A DNA stretch of 64,000 nt from Liriodendron chinense (lineage: Eukaryota > Streptophyta > Magnoliopsida > Magnoliales > Magnoliaceae). The DNA lies in the NCBI GenBank assembly GCA_003013855.2, contig PVNU02000289.1, forward strand, positions 62,001-126,000. The letters are read 5' to 3'. The position numbers and the translations under genes were made by a program. The stretch's first letter is position 1. Every line of letters begins with the position of its first letter. The notes beneath the pieces are model-generated. The model was not told the origin of the DNA. It saw nothing but the letters and a program-made list of their open reading frames with translations, and ran no database searches. This document shows, in pieces, positions 35,707-46,919 of this stretch.

Positions 35707-37323
35707 TGTTCACTCCCCAAGTGTAGGGTTGCGAAGTAGTAATAATTCGGAAAGACCGTGTATCGTTCCCACAGAGATTTATGTATGGGTATCCTCAGAA
35801 TTTAACTAAAACAACTAATAATTAAGATCCTATTAAGAGCTAAAACTGGAAAATAGCGATTTGGGTTTAAACAGTGAATGGGTAAGGTAATTTCAATCTA
35901 AAAAGGCACTAGAGCTCTAAGGATCCACTTTTGATAGGTTTCAATGCATCAACACAACTAGGTATCTCATAACTCAATTGGAATCGAATTCCTTTATCTA
36001 TCCGATTGGAATATAGAGCGGTTCAATCAACAATTATCTAAAACAAGTGCTTATTAACTGATTTGATTCCCACAATAACACTCAGGCCTTGGGCACACTC
36101 AATTGTATAGGCCAAGCCTCTTTGCAATCTAGTTGAGATTCATAACCATAGCTTTCACCAAATCCTGTCACTAGATCTGATTACAACTCATGATTAGAAC
36201 TCTAATTAAATCAAAATCAAACAATAAACAACTATTTCAGATTATATAACAAAAGATAAGAACTTTAGTTGAATGAGTTCCCACATGGAAACCAGGCCAT
36301 TGCATACAAGGCAATCAAAGCGTCTATCATGCCCGGAGTCGATGGTAGATCAATGAACTACACAAGCATAAACAATGCTCAAAAAGCTAAGATACTAAGT
36401 TAGTATCACTAAGAATCACATGAGCCCGGAGTCATCAAGAGATCAAAGTAAAAGCCAACATAGTACTTGATTCAAACTCATATAGAACTAAAATTCATCA
36501 ATTAAAACACAAAAGGAAACCTAGGTTGCATCAATCCATCAAAAACGAATCAAAAGCTTCCCCTCTTAGCCCTAGCTAAGAGGTTTTAGTTCATCTCTAA
36601 CATCCTTGAACTAGAAGCCTCTAAAAACATAAAAAATAACTAAAACAGGAAGAAAACTAGAAATCCGAAGTAGAATCCGTCTCCTGAGCAATCCCCACGT
36701 CCTAGCCTCCTTTGGTATGAAGGGAAGACATCCTATTATAGCTTGGAGGAGTCCAATACGCAAGAGAATTCCAGATTTCGCGTAAAGTTACTCAATTGCG
36801 CAGAAAAATCCGGAATTCCTAAAATAGAAAGTCTGTTTACTCTTGGCCGACCGGTCTGGACCGGTCGGACTTCACTTGCAACAGTCCAGGGAGCACAGCC
36901 GACCGGTCATGACCGGTCGGACTGACTTATCCATTGATTCAGCAAACGTGGCCGACCGGTCATGACCGGTCGGGCTCTCTTGGTGATCAGTCCAGCACGT
37001 CTCTTGGCAGGTAGTTGAGTGGCCGACCGGTCTTGACCGGTCTGGCTACTTTGGCCGGCCGGTCTTGACCTGTTTCTTCTATATTTCTTTCTTTCTTTCT
37101 TCCTTTCTCTTCTCTCCTTGCCTTGGCTTTCTTTGGTCCTTCTTCAACCTCCATCCTATGGTCTTCTATGCTCTTAAAGGGCTCCATTTAGTCTTCAATT
37201 TGTGAAATCTCCCTCTTGTTCCTACAATCCCAAATCATACATTAGAATAGTCCTTTAAACATGTAAACCGTGTATAATGAGTGATGAATTGGGGCTAGAA
37301 TATGCACAATTAAGAGCTCAACA
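35707..37323 (-). repeat. Element E 3' LTR, 1617 bp
   Basis: TGTTCACTCCCC...GAGCTCAACA on the plus strand. The palindrome array is at about 36845-37075. The TATA position reads CCTATTATAG (about 36731-36740), so TATAAAAGG is altered to CTATAATAGG here, while the 5' LTR retains it (about 44757-44766). Confidence 0.93.
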
Positions 37324-37338
37324 CACCCCCCAACCAGC
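37324..37338 (-). promoter_or_regulatory. Element E polypurine tract
   Basis: Minus strand GCTGGTTGGGGGGTG lies directly before the 3' LTR start TGTTGAGC. The internal copy is 923 bp away. Confidence 0.8.
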
Positions 37339-38612
37339 CTTTTGCTAGTCCCGAGCAAAACATGCGTGAAACAAGTTTCATTCTCCAAAACCCAACTCTC
37401 CTCTAAAAACTATTCTTCTATACATTCGAAGACATATAAGCGTAAAAATCAGAAAAAATCAGTGATAAAGGTTGAAACCTTAAACTCTCCGAACATAATA
37501 AGTATTTATATGAAATTCCCGCTGATTGATTGATAGATAGAAGAAATTGAACAAATTCAACCTAGTGTGCATAGTGAAGGTTCATCTCATGAGTTTCCGA
37601 GATTATCTTCTTCATAAATCAACTAAACCATGGATCTCAAGGTGCATAGAGTAACAACAAGCCTATGACAGGAATTTGCCTTACCGTCCTTCCGACGACT
37701 TTCACACTACGTCCCATTTCCGGCTTTGGTTACGGGTAGACCATCCCCCGGTTGGTAGTAGGTAGCCCTAATCGGAATTTTCCACCATTTTCCATCATTC
37801 CCAATTTCATCCTTCCTTTCCTTTTTCTTTTATATTAGATAGGATTTTTAGAAATCCATATCTTTCGTTATTTTCCCATAGACAAGGATGGACAAAGTAC
37901 CCCGGCTTGGTTTCTCAATACCTTCAATCACGGTCTAGTTAATCCACAAATCACATAATCCCTTCAAATCATGAAAATCGTGTAATGTGAACTAGGTGCA
38001 AAAAGGTATTCAAATTTTCTATCAATCATAAAAATAGGTGAATTCACATATAAAACCATTATATTAAGAGAAGTTCAAAGCTTGCAACATCCCTCACTTC
38101 GTATCTCCTCTTCTTATACTCATGCTGTCTCAAATGTATAGAATCAATGTTTTCCAAAAGAATTTTGAAATTTAAAAAAATCAAAAAATTTCTACATCAT
38201 TGCTCGAAATGTCACAAAAGCTAGCAGATTCATCAAAGGAATCTCTCACCCCCCAACCAAAACTTCACATTGTCCTCAATGTAACAAAATATGCATGACA
38301 TGAGATCAATGACATAAAACAAAGGAGAATGAGAAAGAGAGATATCACCTGAAGCATATATTTCATGGTAAGGTTAGCTTTTGGAGATGGATTACTTCAC
38401 AACTAAATCAACTATCAAAGCAAATCCTAATGGGAAAGCATTCTAGCAAATTATCCTCCGTCAGATTAGGAGGTTAATCCCAACAACTCATCCAAAAGCA
38501 TAAAGTCAAGCAGAATCATTAGATGGATCAAAAGGTTTCGCAGTAACGTCATCCAATATCCTGCTTTACAATGTACATGTGTGTAAATGATCGAGATGAG
38601 CCACTCAAAATC
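37339..38612 (-). other. Element E conserved 3' noncoding region
   Basis: It is homologous to 2891-4010 of A, including the internal polypurine-like tract at 38247-38258 and the conserved block at about 37660-37785. The last part (about 38475-38612), next to the frame's stop, has no counterpart in A, B or D. Confidence 0.75.
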
Positions 38613-38879
38613 CTAAAAAGGAATTCCAGCGGGTTCCTTAGTGTTTTCACCACATGTATAGGAGGAGACATCATCATATTTATCAGAAAAAATATGTCTC
38701 CATTCAAATTTTCCTGGGCATTGATATTGCAAGTAACGATCATCCCAGGGTTGGTGGATTTCAGTATGCATGATCCACAAAGGTATGGAAATATGAATTA
38801 ATTTCTCAGCCCAACAAGGTGTTGTTTCCACATCCTTCTCTCGGTTAGTGTCATATGCCGATACCGACTCAAAAAGTGT

Positions 38880-40666
38880 TGTTAATGCAAAGATTTGTCA
38901 ATTACCATGGTTAGTGTGTCGTCGAGTCTCCTTGCCGCTGAAGACAGTCTCCGTGCAGCTAAAGACAGAAGCTACTCAAAGAAGATCGCTCGTCAGTCAA
39001 CTTCAAGCCTCTCCATCCAAACCTTTGATCCCAAAACCTTTTATAGATGGTCCAAATCCTTCCTAGGTACACCCTTAGCACCATCTACAGCCCTCCTTCC
39101 ATTTAGATCAGCTTTGGAAGGGTTTATGTTAGCAGAAGTTGCTTAAAAATTGAAAAACAATATGTCTGCTCTCTCCGATACATACCCGATCCATCGGAGA
39201 TTAGTCCGATAGGTGTCCGATCAATCGAAGAATTGTCCAGTAACATTGAAAACTTCTCTGGACACTTTTCCGATCAATCGGAGGACTGTCCGATCCATCG
39301 GACAGGGTCTTCAGATCAATCGGACGGTATGTCCGATCAATCGTAGAAATGTCCAGCAAACATTGAAAATCTCTCTGGACACTTTTTCGATCACTCGGAG
39401 GTCTGTCCGATCCATTGGACAGGGTGCTACATTCCATCGGACATACATACGATCCATCAGAGGAAATTCCAGAAAAATTACATTAACTCTCTGGAAGGAA
39501 TTCCGATCAATCGGACCATCTGTCCGATCAATCGGACATGGTCTTCCGATCAATCGGAACAAAGTCCGATCAATCGGATGACCTGTTTTTCAGCAAAATT
39601 CAAATCTAGCTAAAACTTATGTCCGATCGATCGGATCCTATCGAGCTGACCGTTTTCTGACCGTTGTATATCATTTCTATATATGGAACTCGGTTGGATC
39701 TTGTGAGATACACCTTGAGCATCATCTAGGGTTTGTGTGAGCCTTCTCCTTGAGATCCCCTTCTCTCATACCCTGAGATTTGTTGAGTTCATACTTCAAT
39801 CCATGTTGATCTGACCAACATTGATGAAGCATTCAAAGCTTGGATTGAATCATGAACTCAACCCCTCTTTAATGGCATCTTGACCTACCTCTCATAGATA
39901 TACTCTTGTCATCAATGCCATTAATGGTGGTTTAGGTAGAAGCCTTCCTCATATAAAAGCCATATCCCCATTTAGCCTCAACCTAACCCTAATCCCTCAC
40001 CTTGGAATCTACAATGAGTCATCCGGAGCAAGGTTGTTGATCGAGGGAGCTGAAGAAGGTATCTTCCGTGCAAGCCGAAGCTTCTTCAACAAAGGCATCA
40101 TCAAGGGACTTAATCAGCTAAGTATATTTAGTCTTTCGAGTCCAAGAAACCTCCTCAAGTTGAGATTTGGGTTTCAGAGTTTGAAGACCCAAACTCGTAA
40201 GAGTCCTTGCGTAGGACAAGTCCTTGAGTAGGACAAGCCCTTGTGTAGGACAAAGTGGTCATGGATTAGTCCTATGGAAGGATGAATCCATGTGTTGAGT
40301 CTTAAGTCCTTTTGTAGGCTGTTAAGGTTTATGGTTAACCTCATTTAAAACCATAGTGATAGTGAAATCCGGCCACTCAAGGAGTGAGTGGATCAGCCGG
40401 GAGTGGAGTAGGTATATAACCGAACCACTATAAAAATCCCTTGTTGTGTGATGAATGGATGAACTGATTTACTTCTTTCACATGTGCTTTTATCGACTTA
40501 TATTCTGCATATCTTGTGTTTGAAGTAAGTTTCTTAAGAATACTTTGCATGATTATAAGTGTGTAATTGGAAAATTTAAAAAGTGTCCTATTCACCCCCC
40601 TCTAGGACAAGGTATCTTGTTTCTTGCTTCTACAAAAGCGGTAATCTAACTTATACCGCATTTTCA
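38880..40666 (+). mobile_element. Solo LTR L, copia-like, with TCCGATC palindromes
   Basis: TGTTAATGCAAAG...CGCATTTTCA, 1787 bp, has a perfect TSD AGTGT (38875-38879 and 40667-40671) and sits inside E's reading frame. U3 carries an array of TCCGATCAATCGGA palindromes (39180-39630). A TATA box CTATATATGG is near 39677, and a TTCACCCCCCTCTAG box is at 40590-40605. Start, end and box match solo LTR J in the opposite orientation. It encodes no protein. Confidence 0.88.
39180..39630 (+). repeat. Array of TCCGATCAATCGGA palindromes
   Basis: About 15 full or partial palindromes (TCCGATCAATCGGA, TCCGATCCATCGGA and one-base variants) are spread over 450 bp. They lie in a longer repeat that also contains GTCCAGNAANATTGAAAA and CTCTCTGGACACTTTTCCGATC (at about 39230, 39346). 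It lies directly upstream of the LTR's TATA. Confidence 0.88.
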
Positions 40667-43104
40667 AGTGTGACCATATCCCTGATCATATTATCGTTCT
40701 CATCAAGGGAGTGAGTCACTTCTTCGTCTAAAGGACCGGAGTAAAAAGGTGAGAGGGACTCATCTTCCACGATAGAATTGATCATGTTTATTTCGTGGAC
40801 CTCCTCACCCTCATCCTCTTGTTGGTTGTCAATATTAAAAGCATTCAACTCAATCGTCATATTGCCAAAAGACATTTGGATGAGCCCACTCCTACAATTT
40901 ATGATAGCGTTTGATGTAGCTAGGAATGGGCGGCCAAATATGACAGGAATTTGGGGGCCAATATTAACCATGGGTCTCGTGTCCAAGACAATAAAGTCCA
41001 CCGAGTAGTAAACTTTGTTAACTTGGACAAGAACGTCCTCAATTACCCCTCTCGAGATACGAATCGATCGGTCAGCAAGTTGTAATGTGGTTTTGGTGGG
41101 TTTTAATTCACCTAAACCCAATTGTTCATAGACCGAAAAGGGAATTAAATTTACACTTGCCCCTAGATCGAGTAAAGCATGTTTCACCCGGTAGTCTCCA
41201 ATCACACAAGATATTGTTGGACAACCGGGATCTTTGTATTTCTTGGGCATCCCGTGGTTGATAATGGCACTCACATTCTCTGTCAAAAATGCCTTCTTTT
41301 GCATAGGTATTTTTCTTTTAACCGTGCAAAGGTCTTTTAAAAATTTTGCATATGACGGTATTTGTTTAATGGCATCCAACAATGGGATGTTGATTTTTAC
41401 TTGCTTGAAAACCTCCAAAAATTCCTGATATTTATCTTGAGGTTTGGCTGGAATCAAGCGTTGGGGGAATGGAGCAACGGGCCTATATTCTTTCAATGGC
41501 TCTGTTTCATTCATGGGGGTGCCAGGTCCATCATCCTCTTTGGAAGAAACCGGATCATTAGGCTGTGAAACCTTCACCGGATCAGATTTTTCAAGAATTT
41601 TTCCACTTCTAAGAGTGGTGATGGCCTTAGCATTTTCCATGTGTTGGTTAGAAGAACTAGGCACGCTTATTTCGCATTGTGTTTTTGGATTTGGTATGGG
41701 TTGGGCTGGAAGAATCCCTTCCCCTACGTTTAAGTGAGCCTTGATTTCTTCTACCGAAGTTTTAAGCTCAAGCATTATCGTATGGTTGGATTGATTTATT
41801 TGAGCTTGACCTTCCATGAATGCTTTCAAAGTATCCTCTATAGGCATTTGAGGCGGGGCCATTTGCATTAGGGGCCCCCTTTGAGGATTATTTTGATTAG
41901 CCGTGTTTCCATTCGCCCAATTGAAGTTTGGGTTGTTCCTCCAACTAGAATTATTCGTGTTTGAATTTGGAGTACTAAAAGGTCGTTGATAACTATTCAA
42001 GGCATTCGATTGTTCAAATAAAAGTTCTCGAAACGCATAGATTGTTGGACAATCTGGCGTTTGATGCACATTGGAAGCACAAATACCACAAATAGTTTCA
42101 ACAGCCCCCCTTTGTTGGGTTGTGTCCACTTTCTTTAGTTCCATCTCCTCGACCTTTCGTGTGAGTTTAGCCACTTTAGAACCTAGATCATCTTGCCCAT
42201 CTAAAACATAAATTTCTCCCTTTTCCTTGGTTTGAGGTTGTTTTGAACTTGTTGGCTTAGATGTATCCCAAGATTGTGTATTTTCAGCCAACATGTCAAA
42301 ATAATCCCAAGCTTCCTCCGTTTCCTTGTTCATGAACTCCCCATTGCACATCATCTCTACAAATTGGCGCATGGTTGAGTTCAATCCATCATAAAAGAAA
42401 CTAATCAACCTCCACCTCTCATAGCCATGATGTGGGCATGTGTTTAATAGCTCATTATACCTTTCCTAACATTGGAAAAAAGTTTCCTCTTCTTTTTGGA
42501 CGAAGTTCATTATGGCCCTTCTTAGTGCATTGGTTCGATGAGTACGGAAGAATTTTTTAAGAAACTCCCTAGTCATCTCAGCCCATGTCCCAATAGACCT
42601 CGGCCTTAAGGAATGTAGCCATGATTTGGCCTTCTCTTTCAAGGAAAAAGGGAACAATTTAAGCTTTATTGTATCCTTGGTCACATTGTCATAGTTTATT
42701 GTGGCTATAACCTCTTCAAATTCCTTAATATGTAGATATGCGCTCTCAGAGTCGAGTCCATGGAATTTAGGAAGAAGTTGGATCAACCCCGGTTTAAAGT
42801 CAATATTTCCCACATTGTGAGGGAAAATTATGCAAGAGGGAGTACTCGTCCTAGCTGGTTGTAGATAGTCACGTAAAGTTCTAGGTTGAGGTACATCCCC
42901 CACTTCATTCTCATCCAATTCAGTAAAGTTTGGGGCTGGATTTTGATGTTGATTAACCCCTTGATTTGGTTGATTTTCAGCCATCTCTCTAGTAATTTCA
43001 GGAAAATTTTGATGTTTCCTAGCACGAGGCTCTTTATCAATCCCTTCAACAATTACTCCATCCTTTACAAGTCGGTTATTATTGGTCCGAGCCCAATGTG
43101 GCAT

Positions 43105-43707
43105 GCAAAACCAAAAAGAATGAACAAAAAGGAAAAAGAATTCTTCCTTCCTTCCTTTACTCCTCTCTAGGACTTAAGCACAAGGTGTCTTGCAATGGCT
43201 AAGCTAGAAGCAAGGATAGAGACCGATTTCTCCTGGTCAATAGGGGTTCAAAGAACTCCCCACCCACTCTTTGAGTCTTTTGAGAAAAAGTACAGAAAAA
43301 GGAGAAAGAGGAATAGGTTGAGAAGAGAAATCTCTGAGCACAAAGTCATCCAAGGCGGCAGAGCCGACCAATAGGAATCCAGGTGGCACAAGGCCTACCT
43401 TTCAGAGATCCAAAAGGAGTCTCCACCCACTCTACAAGAGATGAATATGATAGGAATGAGTAGGAGAAGAAGAAGAGTAAGGTTAGAACGATAAAACCTG
43501 GTTTGTGACTTCAGATGCATTCTTCTTCTTCGTCTTCCTAAAAATCCCTAGATTGGACCTATGTTAGAATCCTGCAAAAATCAAAACAAAGTAAGTTAGA
43601 ATTTAGAAGAAAACCTATTCTAGAAAGCAAAACAAATCCTAAACCTATCTTAACACAATCTCAACTAGAAGTTAATTCAGAAAATTCTAAAAATACCGCA
43701 TAGAAAT
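43105..43707 (-). other. Element E leader between PBS and gag
   Basis: About 600 bp of untranslated leader lie between the PBS and the gag ATG. It is longer than that of B and D (about 230 bp). No motif was recognised. The T-rich end near 43140 (minus strand purine-rich) precedes the gag start. Confidence 0.5.
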
Positions 43708-43724
43708 CCCCGGCAACGGCGCCA
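43708..43724 (-). promoter_or_regulatory. Element E primer binding site, exact tRNA-Asp match
   Basis: The plus strand reads CCCCGGCAACGGCGCCA, identical to the 3' end of plant tRNA-Asp with its CCA. It lies 7 bp inside the 5' LTR (43732). It is a primer site, not a tRNA gene: no cloverleaf upstream. Confidence 0.92.
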
Positions 43725-43731
43725 AAAAACT

Positions 43732-45348
43732 TGTTCACTCCCCAAGTGTAGGGTTGCGAAGTAGTAATAATTCCGAAAGACCGTGTATCGTTCCCACAGA
43801 GATTTATGTATGGGTATCCTCAGAATTTAACTAAAACAACTAATAATTAAGATCCTATTAAGAGCTAAAACTGGAAAATAGCGATTTGGGTTTAAACAGT
43901 GAATGGGTAAGGTAATTTCAATCTAAAAAGGCACTAGAGCTCCAAGGATCCACTTTTGATAGGTTTCAATGCATCAACACAACTAGGTATCTCATAACTC
44001 AATCAGAATCGAATTCCTTTCTCTATCCGATTGGAATATAGAGCGGTTCAATCAACAATTATCTAAAACAAGTGCTTATTAACTGATTTGATTCCCACAA
44101 TAACACTCAGGCCTTCGGCACACTTAATTGTATAGGCCAAGCCTCTTTCCAATCTAGTTGAGATTCATAACCATAGCTTTCACCAAATCCTGTCACTAGA
44201 TCTGATTACAACTCATGATTAGAACTCTAATTAAATCAAAATCAAACAATAAACAACTATTTCAGATTATATAACAAAAGATAAGAACTTTAGTTGAATG
44301 AGTTCCCACATGAAAATCAGGCCATTGCATACAAGGCAATCAAAGCGTCTACCATGCCCGGAGTCGATGGTAGATCAATGAACTACACAAGCATAAACAA
44401 TGCTCAAAAAGCTAAGATACTAAGTTAGGATCACTAAGAATCACATGAGCCCGGAGTCATCAAGAGATCAAAGTAAAAGCCAACATAGTACTTGATTCAA
44501 ACTCATATAGAACTAAAATTCATCAATTAAAACACAAAAGGAAACCTAGGTTGCATCAATCCATCAAAAACGAATCAAAAGCTTCCCCTCTTAGCCCTAG
44601 CTAAGAGGTTTTAGTTCATCTCTAACATCCTTGAACTAGAAGCCTCTAAAAACATAAAAAATAACTAAAATAGGAAGAAAACTAGAAATCCGAAGTAGAA
44701 TCCGTCTCCTAAGCAATCCCCACGTCCTAGCCTCCTTTGGTATGAAGGGAAGACATCCTTTTATAGCTTGGAGGAGTCCAATACGCAAGAGAATTCCAGA
44801 TTTTGCGTAAAGTTACGCAATTGTGCAGAAAAATCCGGAATTCCTAAAATAGAAAGTCTGTTTACACTTGGCCGACCGGTCTGGACTAGTCGGACTTCAC
44901 TTGCAACAGTCCAGGGAGCACAGCCGACCGGTCATGACCGGTCGGACTGACTTATCCATTGATTCAGCAAACGTGGCCGACCGGTCATGACCGGTCGGGC
45001 TCTCTTGGTGATCAGTCCAGCACGTCTCTTGGCAGGTAGTTGAGTGGCCGACCGGTCTTGACCGATCTGGCTGCTTTGGCCGGCCGGTCTTGACTTGTTT
45101 CTTCTATATTTCTTTCTTTCTTCCTTCCTTTCTCTTCTCTCCTTTCCTTGGCTTTCTTTGGTCCTTCTTCAACCTTCATCCTATGGTCTTCTATGCTCTT
45201 AAAGGGCTCCATTTAGTCTTCAATTTGTGAAATCTCCCTCTTGTTCCTACAATCCCAAATCATACATTAGAATAGTCCTTTAAACATGTAAACCGTGTAT
45301 AATGAGTGATGAATTGGGGTTAGAATATGCACAATTAAGAGCTCAACA
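43732..45348 (-). repeat. Element E 5' LTR, 1617 bp
   Basis: It has the same length and ends as 35707-37323. The palindrome array is at about 44870-45095, and the minus-strand TATA CTATAAAAGG is at about 44757-44766. Confidence 0.93.
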
Positions 45349-45514
45349 TTGTTGCAGTTGTCCATGTTGAAGGGCGAATGACATGCCTTGGGCAGAGGCA
45401 ACAAGATTGTCTTCTTTCGTTGGATGGGGGACGGGAACATTTTCGTTACCGTTCTCGTATCTAGTAGGCCTTCCTTCCACTATCGGTTGTACCAAGGAGG
45501 CCTGATGAGGCCAC
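45349..45514 (-). pseudogene. Element K gag, middle piece between elements E and D
   Basis: This 166-bp island between the TSDs of E and D has one open minus-strand frame (WPHQASLVQPIVEGRPTRY...). The frame continues in phase from ...MISPWW on the far side of D and into QQHQQPKW on the far side of E. Its position places it between the gag core and the P/Q-rich part. Confidence 0.65.
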
Positions 45515-46904
45515 TGTTCGCTCGCCTCAAGTGTAAGGCTGCGATGTAGTAATAAATCTCGGTAAGACCGAGGTCGATCCACAGGGAAAGAGTAACAGCT
45601 TCCTAATTACTCCAGCAACTCAGTTTAATAGAGTAAATTCAGATTCAATGGGATGTTTAATTAAAACAGTAACTTAATGAAAAATTAGAGATTTAATGTA
45701 CTAAGGCTTTCAAGGATCCACTTGTAGCAATCCTATGTCAATTCAGTTAATCCAAATAGAGAACACAACTAGATTTGAAGTCCTATCTCTCATCTAGTTG
45801 GAAAGTAAAGCATTCACACACATTCATCCAATTCAAGCTGAACTTCCAAGTTCAAGTCCATTCAATCAATGTAGAATTCAAATTCATAGCCTGCGGAGTA
45901 ACAGCCATGCCTATGGACTATGGCCTGCTCAAGGATTACTATAATTCGAATCTAAATAAGCAACCTGTGATAATCTCAGAGAATTAAAAGGAATTCATGT
46001 CCGGAGCACATAAACTCAGATAAGACATCTCAAACTACCACCTATTGGACTGAAACATAAGAAAAATCCAACTTTGAATTAAAAAATACTTGAATCAAAC
46101 TGAAATTAACATAGAACTGGCTACAAGCTTCACCTCTCAGCCTTAGCTGAGAGGTTTTAGCCGAGCATAGTCATGCTACAACTAAAAACTCAAAAATAAA
46201 GCATAAAACTAGAAAAACCCGAAGATAGATGTTGCAGACGCTCCACAGTCGCCTTCAGCCTCCAAACTCACGTTCCTTCTCTTCTCTGATACCTTAGGGA
46301 GAGCCCCTAGGTGGCCTTTTATAGCAACAATCCTCCCTTGCATCGAATTCTGCGAAATCCTACGCATTGCGCAGCAATTTTCGGAGTCCCGAATTAGAAA
46401 GGACTTTCCTATTACGCAGAGCCGACCGGTCGTGACCGGTCGGACCAGCTTTTTTTTGAAACATCCAGTGGGTGCAGCCGACCGGTCAAGACTGGTCGGA
46501 CTGACCTCCCACTCATCCAGCGTGCATGCCCGACCGGTCATGACCGGTCGGGCTGACCTATTGCCTTGATCCAGTGTGCATGGCCGACCGGTCAGGACCG
46601 GTCGGCCTCTCTTCTACTTGTTCCTGTGATGTGGCTGACCGGTCGGACGACCGGTCAGCCTTGTATTTCTTCATCTTTTTCTTCTTTTCTTCATTCTCTT
46701 TTCTCTCTCTTTCTTCTTCTTTCCTTGGTCCATCTTAGGACTTCATCCAATGTCTTCAAATATAATCTTTTGACTCCAATTTGATGAAATCCCCTCTTAT
46801 CTCTACAATCACAAAACACATGTTAGGTGGGCCTTTAAACCATGAAAATCATGCAAAATATGTAGTGTAATGGGCAATGCAATGTATAAATTGGAGGTTC
46901 AACA
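45515..46904 (-). repeat. Element D 3' LTR, 1390 bp
   Basis: TGTTCGCTCGCC...GGTTCAACA on the plus strand. The array of GACCGGTC palindromes is at about 46423-46660, and the minus-strand TATA CTATAAAAGG at about 46317-46326. Confidence 0.95.
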
Positions 46905-46919
46905 CACCCCCCAACCAGC
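46905..46919 (-). promoter_or_regulatory. Element D polypurine tract
   Basis: Minus strand GCTGGTTGGGGGGTG abuts the 3' LTR start TGTTGAACC. The internal copy (47824-47835) is 919 bp away. Confidence 0.82.

Larger units (their letters stand above)
38613..43104 (-). pseudogene. Element E gag-protease fused to an unrecognised C-terminal segment
   Basis: The frame starts at ATG 43104 (MPHWARTNNNRL) and passes through the gag core (TLRDYLQPAR, LKLFPFSLKEKAKSWLHSL, FFQC). A CCHC knuckle CGICASNVHQTPDC lies near 42049-42090, and the protease has DLGAS at 41155-41169 and VIFGRPFLATSNAIINC. Gag and protease share one frame here, unlike in B and D. There is one nonsense codon (TAG for Trp, 42466-42468). 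The copia-like LTR interrupts it at 40666; removing that LTR and one TSD copy reopens the frame for about 80 further codons (38615-38879). That tail has a high share of W, H, D and Y (WAEKLIHISIPLWIMH near 38790, KFEWRHIF near 38700) and stops at 38613-38615. I do not recognise it. Confidence 0.8.
35707..45348 (-). mobile_element. Element E: gag-protease-only Athila-like retrotransposon
   Basis: Two LTRs of equal length (1617 bp) enclose PBS, gag-protease frame, conserved noncoding region and polypurine tract, with a perfect TSD TTGTT (35702-35706 and 45349-45353). By eye the LTRs differ at about 1.5 percent of sites. RT, RNase H and integrase are absent: the frame goes from protease into an unrecognised segment and stops about 140 bp before the homologue of the family's pol stop. 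A copia-like solo LTR (38880-40666) was inserted later. Without that, E is about 7.85 kb. It is non-autonomous and resembles the described TR-GAG class. Confidence 0.9.

Noticed and set aside
39213..39581. 122-aa ORF with repeated RSIGQG/INR words
   Set aside because: Translation of the TCCGATC palindrome array in solo LTR L; both strands give similar repeats.
39180..39630. CRISPR-like array
   Set aside because: Palindromic units have irregular spacing, variable sequence and lie upstream of a TATA in a plant LTR.
43708..43724. Possible tRNA-Asp gene fragment (CCCCGGCAACGGCGCCA), also near 53714
   Set aside because: It includes the CCA that plant tRNA genes do not encode, lacks the rest of the cloverleaf and sits next to an LTR end. 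It is a primer binding site.
46209..46541. 110-aa minus ORF repeated at 54431-54763
   Set aside because: It is identical in two places because both are the same LTR of element D, and its sequence comes from the palindrome array.
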